Below are positions 35,064 through 44,175 of a stretch of 64,000 bases of DNA, in pieces. Numbering within the stretch: position 1 is the stretch's first letter; the number at the start of each line of letters is the position of its first letter. The DNA is from Nostoc sp. C052. Lineage in GTDB: Bacteria; Cyanobacteriota; Cyanobacteriia; Cyanobacteriales; Nostocaceae. Location of the stretch: NCBI RefSeq assembly GCF_013393905.1, contig NZ_CP040272.1, positions 5,638,001-5,702,000 on the forward strand. The letters are read 5' to 3'. A program made the position numbers and the translations under genes. The notes under the pieces were generated by a model, which worked only from the letters and a program-made list of their open reading frames with translations, had not been told where the DNA came from and did no database searches.

Positions 35064-35564
35064 ATGAAAAATCTAATTGCGATCAAAAAGATCGTAGCGG
35101 TGACTGCTCTTGTTTTAGCTTTGGTGTTCTCCTTGACTAGTGTTCCAGCTTATGCATTTGTACAAGCTGACTTGGACGCACTGACAAGCACAGGAAATGC
35201 TCCAAATGCCGATCTATCCGATGCCGACTTACACGAAGCTAAACTGTCAGGAGCTAAATTGTATGGAGCTAACCTGTCAGGAGCAAAACTATATAAAGCC
35301 GACTTATCGGGAGCTAGCCTGTCAGGTGCAAACTTGTCGGGAGCTAGTCTGTCAGGAGCTAATTTGTCAGGAGCCTACTTACAGAAAGCTGACTTATCAG
35401 GAGCCTTTCTCCAAAAAGCCAACTTGGAGGGAGCTACTCTTTATGGAGCCAATCTAGGAGACGCTACTCTGTACGGAGCTAACCTGAAAGCAGCTAAACT
35501 GAAGGGTTCTAATCTAGAGGGTGCTAAATTGAAGGGCGCCAATATAGAAGAAGCTATCAAGTAA
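35064..35564 (+). CDS. exported pentapeptide-repeat protein
   Basis: 166 residues. A signal peptide (KKIVAVTALVLALVFSLTSV, cut after AYA) leads to about twenty A(D/N/K)LSG-type pentapeptides, from ADLSDADLHEAKLSGA onward. These fold into a right-handed quadrilateral helix. With a signal peptide the likely site is the thylakoid lumen or periplasm, as for other cyanobacterial lumenal pentapeptide proteins. The very regular repeats suggest recent expansion. Function unknown. Confidence 0.85.
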   Translation: MKNLIAIKKIVAVTALVLALVFSLTSVPAYAFVQADLDALTSTGNAPNADLSDADLHEAKLSGAKLYGANLSGAKLYKADLSGASLSGANLSGASLSGANLSGAYLQKADLSGAFLQKANLEGATLYGANLGDATLYGANLKAAKLKGSNLEGAKLKGANIEEAIK

Positions 35565-35750
35565 TTACATCTTAATTGTAGATAGTTTCAACTAAGTACG
35601 GTTTTGCATAAGTTTGTAGATAATTTACATAAAATTATGTAATTACTCTGAATTAATGCAAAACTGTGCGCTAGAAAATTTGGTTAGATATCTGTTGATC
35701 TGAGAAAGTTACTTTCACATTTGCCCACAAAATATTGAAAGTCGAGCCAA

Positions 35751-36998
35751 CTATATGCTGTGTGAAAAACCACTACTTCCGACTGCATCGATCGCAGCTT
35801 CGAGGGCGATCGCTACATGAGTCCAATGAGTCCCACCCTGGCAATAAACCACATAAGGCTCACGCAAAGGCCCATCGGCTGATAATTCCAAAGTACTCCC
35901 CTCAATAAACGTCCCCCCAGCCATCACCACCTGGCTCTCATACCCCGGCATATCATCTGGAATAGGGTCTAAGTAGGAACCAATCGGAGAATGCTGTTGT
36001 ATGGCTTTACAGAAAGCAATTAGCTTTGCGGCAGAACCAAGTTTAATTGCCTGAATTACATCCCCACGAGGAGCCAGGGGAGCAGGATTCACTGGATAAC
36101 CGAGTTTATCAAATACATAACCAGTCAGATAAGTCCCTTTCATCGCCTCTCCCACCATCTGCGGCGCGAGAAATAAGCCTTGGAACAGCAGGCGATTTTG
36201 GTCAAAAGTAGCACCGCCATAACTACCAATACCGGGAGCAGTGAGACGACAAGCGGATGCTTCCACTAAATCGGCACGACCGGCGACATAACCACCAGCG
36301 CTGACAATAGTGCCACCAGGATTTTTAATCAATGACCCCGCCATTAAATCAGCACCTACGGCTATGGGTTCCCTGGTTTCAATAAATTCGCCATAGCAGT
36401 TATCTACAAAGCAAACGGTGTTCGGATTTTGCTGCTTGACTAAGTGAACGATTTTTTCAATATCAGCAATTGATAAGCTAGGACGCCAAGAATAGCCACA
36501 AGAACGCTGAATTAAGACTAAACGAGTCTTTTCAGCCACACTAGTTCTTATTGCTTGCCAATCTATAGTTCCTGCTGGGGTTAGCTCCAATTGGCGGTAA
36601 TTTATGCCAAACTCGATAAGGGAACCTTGACCTTGACCCCGTAAACCAATGACTTCTTCAAGCGTATCGTAGGGAGAACCAACCACTGCTAACATTTCAT
36701 CTCCAGGACGGAGGACACCAAACAAAGCACAGGCGATCGCATGAGTTCCCGAAACAAACTGCACTCGCACCGCCGCAGCTTCAGCACCCATAACTTCGGC
36801 AAAAACTTTATCCAAAGTTTCTCGTCCTAAATCATCATGACCATAGCCACTTACACCAGCAAAGTGGTGTGCCCCTACACGGTGATTACGAAAAGCATCC
36901 AGCACTCGTTTTAGATTATGCTTGACCTGAGTGTCAATTCCAGAAAAAATTTCTAACAGTGCATGTTCTGCTTGCCGCAGCTGTTCTAAGCTGTTCAT
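35751..36998 (-). CDS. PLP-dependent lyase, methionine gamma-lyase/aluminium-resistance family
   Basis: 415 residues. The fold and motifs (HHFAGVSGYGHDDLGRETLDKVFAEVMGAE cut into blocks: GVSGYGHDDLGRETLD, then QFVSGTHAIACALFGVLRPGD) fit the Cys/Met-metabolism PLP family historically labelled aluminium resistance protein. The PLP lysine is probably in MAGSLIKNPGG. The actual substrate is unsettled for this family, so I avoid a gene symbol. It is divergent from desC. Confidence 0.85.
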   Translation of the reverse strand: MNSLEQLRQAEHALLEIFSGIDTQVKHNLKRVLDAFRNHRVGAHHFAGVSGYGHDDLGRETLDKVFAEVMGAEAAAVRVQFVSGTHAIACALFGVLRPGDEMLAVVGSPYDTLEEVIGLRGQGQGSLIEFGINYRQLELTPAGTIDWQAIRTSVAEKTRLVLIQRSCGYSWRPSLSIADIEKIVHLVKQQNPNTVCFVDNCYGEFIETREPIAVGADLMAGSLIKNPGGTIVSAGGYVAGRADLVEASACRLTAPGIGSYGGATFDQNRLLFQGLFLAPQMVGEAMKGTYLTGYVFDKLGYPVNPAPLAPRGDVIQAIKLGSAAKLIAFCKAIQQHSPIGSYLDPIPDDMPGYESQVVMAGGTFIEGSTLELSADGPLREPYVVYCQGGTHWTHVAIALEAAIDAVGSSGFSHSI

Positions 36999-37086
36999 CA
37001 GTTCCTCGGTTCAAAAAAATTATAGATATGCGGATTTTCAGATCGCGCTGTTCTTCGGCAGGAAAAATTAAAATTCAGGTTACTGC

Positions 37087-37908
37087 ATGACAATTGCTAC
37101 TTCAACCAAACCTCAAATTAACTGGGTTAATACTCTGTTTTTCATTGGACTGCACATCGGCGCTTTATTTGCCTTTGTTCCTGGTAACTTTAGCTGGACA
37201 GCAGTTGGTGTGGGTTTCTTGCTGTACTGGGTAACAGGTGGTTTAGGAGTTACTCTAGGATTTCACCGCCTTGTCACCCACCGCAGTTTTCAAACTCCCA
37301 AGTGGCTAGAATATCTCTTGGTTTTCTTCGGCACACTTTCATGTCAAGGAGGCCCAATTGAGTGGGTCGGGACACATCGTATCCATCATTTATACTCTGA
37401 TACTGACGCCGATCCCCATGATTCTAATAAAGGCTTCTGGTGGAGCCACATGGATTGGCTTATTCACTACTGTCCCGCTCACGCTGATGTTCCTCGTTTC
37501 ACCAAAGACATTGCCGAAGACCCAGTTTATCAGTTTTTAGAAAAATATTTCATTTTGATCCAGGTTGCTCTGGGTGTACTGCTTTTGCTTCTGGGTGGCT
37601 GGCCCTTTGTGATTTGGGGAATTTTTGTTCGGATTGTTTGGGTTTACCACTGCACTTGGTTGGTAAACAGCGCTACTCATAAATTTGGCTATCAGAGCTA
37701 TGATTCTGGCGATCGCTCTACTAATTGCTGGTGGGTAGCTGTACTAGTTTTTGGTGAAGGCTGGCATAATAACCATCATGCCTTTCAATACTCAGCTCGT
37801 CATGGGCTGGAATGGTGGGAAATCGATTTAACTTGGATGACAGTTCAATTGCTACAAGCAGTTGGTCTTGCTACTAATGTGAAGTTGGCCCCAACAAAAG
37901 TTAGTTAA
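37087..37908 (+). CDS. desC: acyl-lipid delta-9 desaturase
   Basis: Membrane di-iron enzyme that puts the first double bond in C18 fatty acids of membrane lipids. 273 residues with the three histidine boxes: HRLVTH (about 60-65), HRIHH (97-101) and HNNHH. Membrane spans are visible near 16-37 and 160-185. First of three desaturase genes on this strand; with desA and desB it gives tri-unsaturated lipids. Expression is usually cold-responsive (family knowledge). Confidence 0.92.
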   Translation: MTIATSTKPQINWVNTLFFIGLHIGALFAFVPGNFSWTAVGVGFLLYWVTGGLGVTLGFHRLVTHRSFQTPKWLEYLLVFFGTLSCQGGPIEWVGTHRIHHLYSDTDADPHDSNKGFWWSHMDWLIHYCPAHADVPRFTKDIAEDPVYQFLEKYFILIQVALGVLLLLLGGWPFVIWGIFVRIVWVYHCTWLVNSATHKFGYQSYDSGDRSTNCWWVAVLVFGEGWHNNHHAFQYSARHGLEWWEIDLTWMTVQLLQAVGLATNVKLAPTKVS

Positions 37909-37910
37909 GA

Positions 37911-38130
37911 GTAGAGACGCGATGCCAGTCGCTACAACGGGGAGTCACTGCGGTCTTGGGGTTTCCCCAAGTGGAGCAAGTGGCGTGGGAACCCCCCTTC
38001 GCGTTCGGGGGTGACGCTCCTTCGTCGCTAACGCAATCGACGGGAACCGCCATCGCCCTTGGCGTCTCCCCTTGGGAGAAGACTGCGATCCCCTCACCGC
38101 AACGCGCTGGCTCATTAATCGCGTCTCTAC
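37911..38130. repeat. composite repeat between desC and desA
   Basis: Perfect 13-bp arms GTAGAGACGCGAT (37911-37923) and ATCGCGTCTCTAC (38118-38130) enclose about 195 bp built from several GC-rich short palindromes (for example TTCGCGTTCGGGGGTGAC, CCCTTGGGAGAAGAC). It looks like a small repeat invaded by others. An open frame across it is not believed. Confidence 0.75.
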
Positions 38131-38323
38131 AGAAGTTAGGAGTTAAGAGTTACATAAGGGTGTTTTTACTTATCACTTTTTACTCCTAACTTTTCAAAAA
38201 GCTATTTACGGGTGCGCTTGTGTCTGTTAGGTTGCTATAATCCGAAGCGCTAATGTGAAGAGTTTTTGCGGCAAGTTGCTTTTTGGTGACTTGGTGGAGG
38301 AGTTTGTTGTTTTTCAGGTGTCC

Positions 38324-39376
38324 ATGACTACATCAATAATTAACAGCCAGAAACTAAGTGACGAGCCTGGTAATTCCGACTTTAGGCTCAAAGATATTGT
38401 CAAAACCCTGCCACGGGAATGTTTTCAGCAGAACCGTCGCAAAGCTTGGACACAAATACTGCTGAGTGTCTTGGCAGTCGCCTTGGGCTATTACAGCCTA
38501 GCCATCACTCCTTGGTTTCTCTTACCCCTAGCTTGGATTTTTACGGGTACTGCTTTAACAGGTTTTTTTGTTATTGGCCATGATTGTGGTCACAGGTCTT
38601 TTGCCAAACGTCGTTGGGTAAATGATTTGGTAGGGCACTTCTTCATGATGCCGTTAATTTACCCCTTTCATAGTTGGCGCATTAAGCATAATTATCACCA
38701 TACTCATACCAACAAGCTGGATGAGGATAACGCTTGGCATCCAATTAGACCAGAAGTGTTTGAAAATTGGGATAAAACCCGGCAGTCTGCTTTTGAACTG
38801 TTCATGCGTAAACGCTTCTGGTGGGTAGGTTCCATTGGACATTGGGCTGTGGTGCATTTTGATTGGCGGAACTTCAAAACTAAAGACCAATCGAGTATCA
38901 AGCTTTCTGTGGCTGTAGTAGTGGTGTTTGCTGCGATCGCTTTCCCACTCCTCATCGCCACAACTGGTATCTGGGGCTTTGTCAAATTTTGGCTAGTACC
39001 CTGGATGGTTTACCATTTTTGGATGAGTACTTTTACTATTGTTCACCATACTGCCGCAGATGTCCCTTTTACGACAGCGAACAAGTGGAACGAAGCTTTA
39101 GCACAGCTATATGGAACTATTCATTGCGATTATCCGCGTTGGGTAGAAGTTTTGTGCCACGATATCAATGTTCATGTACCTCATCATATTTCCACTGCGA
39201 TTCCTTCCTATAATTTGCGGTTAGCTTACAGCAGCATCAAAGAAAATTGGGAGCCTTATCTGCATGATGAGTGTCAGTTTTCTTGGTCTTTAATGAAGCA
39301 GATTACAGACCAATGTCAACTATATACAACTGATGTTGGCTATAAAACTTTCGACGAACATTATACAGAGCAATAA
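38324..39376 (+). CDS. desA: acyl-lipid delta-12 desaturase
   Basis: Di-iron membrane desaturase adding the 12,13 double bond. 350 residues from ATG 38324, the normal DesA length; the longer frame at 38255 is not needed. Histidine boxes: GHDCGHRSF, HNYHHTHTN and HVPHH. Four hydrophobic segments are visible. Between desC and desB. Regulation by temperature is expected from the family. Confidence 0.93.
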   Translation: MTTSIINSQKLSDEPGNSDFRLKDIVKTLPRECFQQNRRKAWTQILLSVLAVALGYYSLAITPWFLLPLAWIFTGTALTGFFVIGHDCGHRSFAKRRWVNDLVGHFFMMPLIYPFHSWRIKHNYHHTHTNKLDEDNAWHPIRPEVFENWDKTRQSAFELFMRKRFWWVGSIGHWAVVHFDWRNFKTKDQSSIKLSVAVVVVFAAIAFPLLIATTGIWGFVKFWLVPWMVYHFWMSTFTIVHHTAADVPFTTANKWNEALAQLYGTIHCDYPRWVEVLCHDINVHVPHHISTAIPSYNLRLAYSSIKENWEPYLHDECQFSWSLMKQITDQCQLYTTDVGYKTFDEHYTEQ

Positions 39377-39396
39377 ATAGCGCTGTAATTAGACTC

Positions 39397-39420
39397 ACGC
39401 TCTTGAACCAACGAGAGCGT
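39397..39420 (+). terminator. short hairpin after desA
   Basis: ACGCTCT / AGAGCGT with a 10-base loop, followed by TTATC. A weak terminator or attenuating hairpin. Confidence 0.4.
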
Positions 39421-39593
39421 TTATCATGCTGTGTTTAAATAGAATCTGGCGATTTTTTACTGAATAAAATTTTAGATAATCTGCCAGAAATTATCCTCTT
39501 TTGTGTTAGCGATCGCTAGTTTCGTGGGCATCCTAGAGGTGAGATGATTTTGTCTCAAATCAAGTTCCGATTTATATCCAACAAAAGAATCCA

Positions 39594-40673
39594 GTGCAAT
39601 CAAATATCATTACGTTCAACAATCCTCCTGGTGGTAGAACATCTGAGGATGCGACAAAATTGCCTTTTACTCTTCAAGATTTAAAAGCTGCAATCCCTGC
39701 CGAATGTTTTCAGCCAAATGTGACAAAATCACTTTTTTACTTCTTTCGTGACATCTTGATTATTGCTCTGCTTTATGCAGTTGCTTATTACCTGGATTCT
39801 TGGCTTTTCTTCCCGATTTTTTGGCTAATGCAAGGAACGATGTTTTGGGCTTTGTTTGTAGTCGGACATGACTGCGGACACCAATCTTTTTCTAAGCACA
39901 AATGGCTCAATGATTTGATTGGACATCTTTCTCACACACCAATACTTGTTCCTTATCATGGTTGGCGGATTAGCCATAGAACTCATCACAAAAATACTGG
40001 CAATATCGATAACGATGAAAGCTGGTATCCTGTGACAGAATCACAATACAAGGAAATGCCTTTAGCTCAAAAAATAGGCAGATATTACGTTTTTCTATTG
40101 GCTTATCCTGTGTATTTGTTTAAGCGTTCTCCTAATAAAGAAGGCTCCCACTTTTTGCCCAGCAGTTCGCTTTTTAAACCATCAGAAAAATGGGATGTCA
40201 TCACTAGCACTGTACTTTTGATTGGCATGGTAGGTTTGCTCGGTTTCCTCACCTACCAATGGGGTTGGATGTGGTTGCTGAAATATTATGCTGTACCCTA
40301 CCTTGTGTTCATAGTTTGGCTAGATTTGGTGACATTCTTGCACCACACTGAGCCAGATATTCCCTGGTATCGTGGAGAAGATTGGACTTTTTTAAAAGGT
40401 GCAATTTCTAGTATTGACCGTGATTATGGTTTGGTTAATCATATCCATCACGATATCGGTACTCATGTTGCTCACCATATATTCCTTAACATCCCTCACT
40501 ACAATTTGTTGAAGGCAACTGAGGCAATAAAACCAGTAATGGGTGAGTATTTCCACAAATCAGAAGAACCAATTTGGAAGTCATTATGGCATTCATGCAT
40601 CAGCTGCCATTTTGTCCCTGATACTGGTAGTAAAGTTTACTACACATCTAATAACAAGTTAGCTAAAGGCTAA
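39594..40673 (+). CDS. desB: acyl-lipid omega-3 (delta-15) desaturase
   Basis: Third desaturase, adding the omega-3 double bond, often the most cold-induced. 359 residues from GTG 39594, the length expected of DesB. Boxes: GHDCGHQSF, HRTHHKNTG and HVAHH. It has its own upstream gap of 217 bp, so it may be separately transcribed. A hairpin terminator follows at 40680. Confidence 0.93.
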   Translation: MQSNIITFNNPPGGRTSEDATKLPFTLQDLKAAIPAECFQPNVTKSLFYFFRDILIIALLYAVAYYLDSWLFFPIFWLMQGTMFWALFVVGHDCGHQSFSKHKWLNDLIGHLSHTPILVPYHGWRISHRTHHKNTGNIDNDESWYPVTESQYKEMPLAQKIGRYYVFLLAYPVYLFKRSPNKEGSHFLPSSSLFKPSEKWDVITSTVLLIGMVGLLGFLTYQWGWMWLLKYYAVPYLVFIVWLDLVTFLHHTEPDIPWYRGEDWTFLKGAISSIDRDYGLVNHIHHDIGTHVAHHIFLNIPHYNLLKATEAIKPVMGEYFHKSEEPIWKSLWHSCISCHFVPDTGSKVYYTSNNKLAKG

Positions 40674-40679
40674 GACTCA

Positions 40680-40711
40680 GATTCCCGATTTCTTGCAAGA
40701 AGTCGGGAATC
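40680..40711 (+). terminator. hairpin terminator after desB
   Basis: GATTCCCGATTTCTT pairs with AAGAAGTCGGGAATC (one G-T pair) around a 2-base loop, followed by a T-containing tract (AGTATTTTCG). It starts six bases after the stop codon. Confidence 0.7.
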
Positions 40712-41227
40712 TAGTATTTTCGTCAGTGCTGATTAAATTAAATATTACTTAAATACCTTCGTACAACCTACCTCTTGAGGTGCGTTGGCCTAGCGCGCCA
40801 CAAGCATCGTACATTACATTACTAATGCTTCTAACTCTGTCAGTATTTGATCGTCCCTAGCCTGCGGTAAATCTCAACTTCCTGACTGTGAGGTTATTAA
40901 AATACAGAGGTAAAATAAAAGAGATAGATGACGCTTGCGGATTCTTGCCCCTATTCTGACAAAAGGATTTATTTTCTCCAGACTCTTGCTGTCTTGGTGA
41001 GTAAAGATTAACATATCTGTGGACAGAGGCGCAATATCTCGTTAAACCAACCCTGGGAAAAATTAAAATCTCTTGGGATGTCTACTTTGAACGAACCTTG
41101 AGCGCCAGTTAAGTTTATCTGTATGTAGTGACTTAAGACCATTACCTGCTAGGTTCATAAATCGGCACAAACTATACTATAGACAATTTACCCAAAACTT
41201 TTTCCAACTTTAAAATCAGAGGTATCA
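40712..41227. other. 516-bp gap, no gene seen
   Basis: AT-rich leader of the NYN gene with short GC-rich repeat scraps near 40780-40805 (GGTGCGTTGGCCTAGCGC). No coding frame on either strand is convincing. Confidence 0.5.
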
Positions 41228-41926
41228 ATGATTATAACTAATTTTAGCAAACAAAAAAGTGAATTTAAGGAACCTAAAATACTTAAAGCGAAACCCCATT
41301 GGCAAGGGCAAAATTTGACTGATACTGCTGTCAAAGGTAAAGATATCAAAAAGATACAAGATACTGCACCTGATAGTTCGATTTTCAATAGCTTGAATCG
41401 TGGTCGAGTTGCTATTTTTATTGATGGCTTAAACCTATTTCATACAGCTTTACAACTTGGTATAGAAATTGACTATGTTAAATTACTTTGTCATTTAACC
41501 AACGGCTCAAGACTGTTACGTGCTTTCTTCTATACTGGAGTTGATCTCAGCAATGAAAAGCAACAGGGTTTTTTATTGTGGATGCGTCGTAATGGCTATC
41601 GTGTAGTGGCAAAAGAGCTTGTTTTAGCAGCAGAGAATTTCAAAAAATCAAATTTGAACGTAGAAATTGCTGTAGATATGATCACTTTAGCCCCTTATTA
41701 TGATACAGCGGTTTTAGTTAGTGGGGATGGAGATTTAGCTTATGCAGTGAACGCTGTCAGCAGAATGGGGGTTCGGGTAGAAGTGGTCAGTCTCCAAACA
41801 ACGACCAGTGAAAGTTTGATTGATGTTGCTGACTGCTTCATTGATCTCGACAGCATTAAAACACACATTCAAAAAGATTCTAATCTTGGCTATAGTTATC
41901 GCACGCCGTCAAATTCAAACCTTTAG
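41228..41926 (+). CDS. NYN-domain protein, LabA-like
   Basis: 232 residues. After a basic N-terminal tail of about 58 residues, a PIN-like NYN domain carries the acidic residues expected of a nuclease: VAIFIDGLNLF (Asp), KSNLNVEIAVDM (Asp), and LVSGDGDLAYAV (two Asp). LabA in Synechococcus represses circadian output through KaiC. This protein is a member of the same group, but the specific role here is inferred. It is 150 bp before a two-component pair. Confidence 0.82.
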   Translation: MIITNFSKQKSEFKEPKILKAKPHWQGQNLTDTAVKGKDIKKIQDTAPDSSIFNSLNRGRVAIFIDGLNLFHTALQLGIEIDYVKLLCHLTNGSRLLRAFFYTGVDLSNEKQQGFLLWMRRNGYRVVAKELVLAAENFKKSNLNVEIAVDMITLAPYYDTAVLVSGDGDLAYAVNAVSRMGVRVEVVSLQTTTSESLIDVADCFIDLDSIKTHIQKDSNLGYSYRTPSNSNL

Positions 41927-42075
41927 AACCCAATTTCAAATCTATTGGAATCTATACTCAGCTATTGCAAAGTTGTAGAAGTTTATCAGATTGGGTGGGG
42001 TTTAAATCCCCATCCAGAATCTCTTATTCCCTAGTCCCCAATCCCCAGTTCAATTTTGCTTGACTCTATATTGAA

Positions 42076-42786
42076 ATGGATATTTTAATAGTTGAAGATG
42101 AACCAGAAATAGCTCATTTAATCGAAATCTCTTTAGAAAAAGAAGGTTTTTTTTGTCGCACTAGCCGCGATGGCGTGAATGCTCTGCGGATGTTTCAGGA
42201 TCAACCACCGGATTTAATCATTCTAGATTTAATGATTCCTGGTTTAGATGGGTTAGAAGTTTGTGCCCGAATTCGCCAGAAACCAGGTGTAAAAGATCCT
42301 TACATTTTGATGCTCACGGCTAAGGGTGAGGAAATCGATCGCGTCATTGGTCTATCTACTGGTGCTGATGATTATATGGTCAAACCCTTTAGCCCCAGAG
42401 AGTTGGTAGCTAGGGTGCGGGCACTATTACGGCGTAGCCTCCGCCAAGGGGGACAACATCAAGTTAATCGTACCCAACACTTTATCGTCGATGTAGACCA
42501 GCGTACTGCCAATCGCCAAATGAATTCCAAAGAAGTTGAAATTTTGGACTTAACTACCCTAGAATTTAACTTGCTTACCACCTTTGTCAGCAATCCTGGT
42601 CGAGTTTGGAACCGCACTCAACTAATAGATAAACTTTGGGGAGATAACTTTTTTGGCGATGAACGAGTGGTAGATACTCATGTAGCTCGATTGCGAAAAA
42701 AGATTGAACCCGATCCGGCAAATCCTACTTTTATTAAAACTGTTGTTGGGGTTGGCTATAAATTTGAAGATCCTCTGGTAGCGTAA
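42076..42786 (+). CDS. OmpR-type response regulator
   Basis: 236 residues. Receiver domain (1-115): acidic pair near D9, phospho-acceptor Asp in LIILDLMIPGLDG (about D51), Thr/Lys switch in MLTAKGEE and the later DDYMVKPFSPREL. Winged-helix DNA-binding domain in the C-terminal half with TFVSNPGRVWNRTQLIDKLWG. It starts an operon with the sensor kinase five bases downstream. The stimulus is not evident. Confidence 0.92.
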   Translation: MDILIVEDEPEIAHLIEISLEKEGFFCRTSRDGVNALRMFQDQPPDLIILDLMIPGLDGLEVCARIRQKPGVKDPYILMLTAKGEEIDRVIGLSTGADDYMVKPFSPRELVARVRALLRRSLRQGGQHQVNRTQHFIVDVDQRTANRQMNSKEVEILDLTTLEFNLLTTFVSNPGRVWNRTQLIDKLWGDNFFGDERVVDTHVARLRKKIEPDPANPTFIKTVVGVGYKFEDPLVA

Positions 42787-42791
42787 ATGTT

Positions 42792-43880
42792 ATGAAGATG
42801 GGTCTGAGAACGCGCTTATTTTTCTCCCACTTAGTAGTGATGATCGTGGGGGTAGCTAGTCTGGTGAGCATCAGCAAAATCTCTTCCCCACGTTTGTTTG
42901 TACTGCATTTGGAAGGATTAGAAAATCAGGGGTTCGACTTAATCGATGTCCGTGCTGAATTGGTTACAGGATTTGAACTTGCTTGGCAACGAAGCACTAT
43001 TTGGTCAGTCTTAGTCGGCACTACCGCCGCCGGAGGATTGAGTTACTGGGTGTCCAGACGGATTACGCAGCGGTTAACCGAGATGGAACAAATCACCCAA
43101 AAGTTTGCTGCTGGTCAGATGGATGCACGACTACCTGTATCTGATATTCCAGAACTCAGTGGACTAAGTGCTAGTTTCAACCGAATGGCAGCCAGTTTAG
43201 AAGGGGTAGAAGCGCGGCGGCGAGAAGTAATTGGAGATATGACCCATGAACTACGAACACCGTTAACAGTGGTGCGCGGTTACTTGGAAGAACTGGCTGA
43301 TGGGCAAATTGAAGCGTCTCCTGAAATCTATCGGCGTTTAGCTAAAGAAACAAAGCGTTTAGAGCGATTGGTGAACGATTTACAAGAATTGTCTAAGGCA
43401 GAAGCAGGTTATCTGCCAATTAATATCCAACGGATAAATCTGCGTCCGTTGTTAGAGTCATTAATGGAGAAATTTACCGACCAACTGTTAGAAGATGGAC
43501 CAGTTCTGATTTTAAAGTGTCCATCTGTAATACCTCCTGTATTGGCAGATATTGATCGGACAGAACAGGTGTTAGTGAATTTACTAGGTAATGCAGTATA
43601 TTACACTAACGAAGGTTCAATTACCATTGATGTTGGGACTGAAGCTTCTCAACTCTGGATTGCGGTGATAGATACAGGCATTGGTATCGCTCCAGAAAAC
43701 CTGCCCCATGTGTTTGAGCGCTTCTGGCGAGCCGACCAATCGCGCGATCGCCATTCGGGAGGTACTGGTATCGGTTTAACTATTTCCCACCGTTTAATTG
43801 AACTACAAGGCGGTAAGATTCAGGTAGAAAGCGAATTGGGAGTTGGCAGTACGTTTCGGTTTTTTCTGCCTTTGGCTTAA
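42792..43880 (+). CDS. sensor histidine kinase
   Basis: 362 residues. Two membrane segments (about 10-28 and 66-84) flank a short periplasmic loop of about 37 residues. A HAMP linker (RRITQRLTEMEQITQKFAAG) follows, then HisKA with DMTHELRTPL (phospho-His), N-box NLLGNAVYYTNEG, G1 DTGIGIAPENLPHVFERFWR and G2 GTGIGLTI. Five bases after the response-regulator stop, so co-translated. The small sensor loop suggests sensing in or at the membrane. Confidence 0.93.
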   Translation: MKMGLRTRLFFSHLVVMIVGVASLVSISKISSPRLFVLHLEGLENQGFDLIDVRAELVTGFELAWQRSTIWSVLVGTTAAGGLSYWVSRRITQRLTEMEQITQKFAAGQMDARLPVSDIPELSGLSASFNRMAASLEGVEARRREVIGDMTHELRTPLTVVRGYLEELADGQIEASPEIYRRLAKETKRLERLVNDLQELSKAEAGYLPINIQRINLRPLLESLMEKFTDQLLEDGPVLILKCPSVIPPVLADIDRTEQVLVNLLGNAVYYTNEGSITIDVGTEASQLWIAVIDTGIGIAPENLPHVFERFWRADQSRDRHSGGTGIGLTISHRLIELQGGKIQVESELGVGSTFRFFLPLA

Positions 43881-44022
43881 GTTGAGCTAAAAAATTTTGA
43901 GTCTGAGGGATTGACACAAGGTAGTCATGGCTGTGTCATACCCAATTGTTAATTTGAAAGTATCCCACATTTTTGTTTGTTGATAGACACCAAAATTTGG
44001 GAATTGCATAGAGTATAACATT

Positions 44023-44124
44023 ATGTCTACTTTTGTTCTGGCCGCTTTTTTGGTTAGTTTACTCAGTTTTTCGGGTTACGCTGCGATCGCCTACCTATTC
44101 CCTCAAAATCGTTCCCAAGACTAA
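44023..44124 (+). CDS. 33-residue single-span membrane peptide
   Basis: ATG 44023 encodes a short hydrophobic protein (FVLAAFLVSLLSFSGYAAIA) with a polar end (PQNRSQD). Size and pattern match the tiny subunits of photosystems or the cytochrome b6f complex, but it matches none that I recall. It could be a real small membrane protein. The next gene is on the other strand. Confidence 0.5.
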   Translation: MSTFVLAAFLVSLLSFSGYAAIAYLFPQNRSQD

Positions 44125-44175
44125 ATAATTCGTAATTCGTAATTGAATTCTTAACTACAAAATACGAATTAGTAA

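Noticed and set aside
37956..38189. 77-codon frame between desC and desA
   Set aside because: It reads across a composite palindromic repeat.
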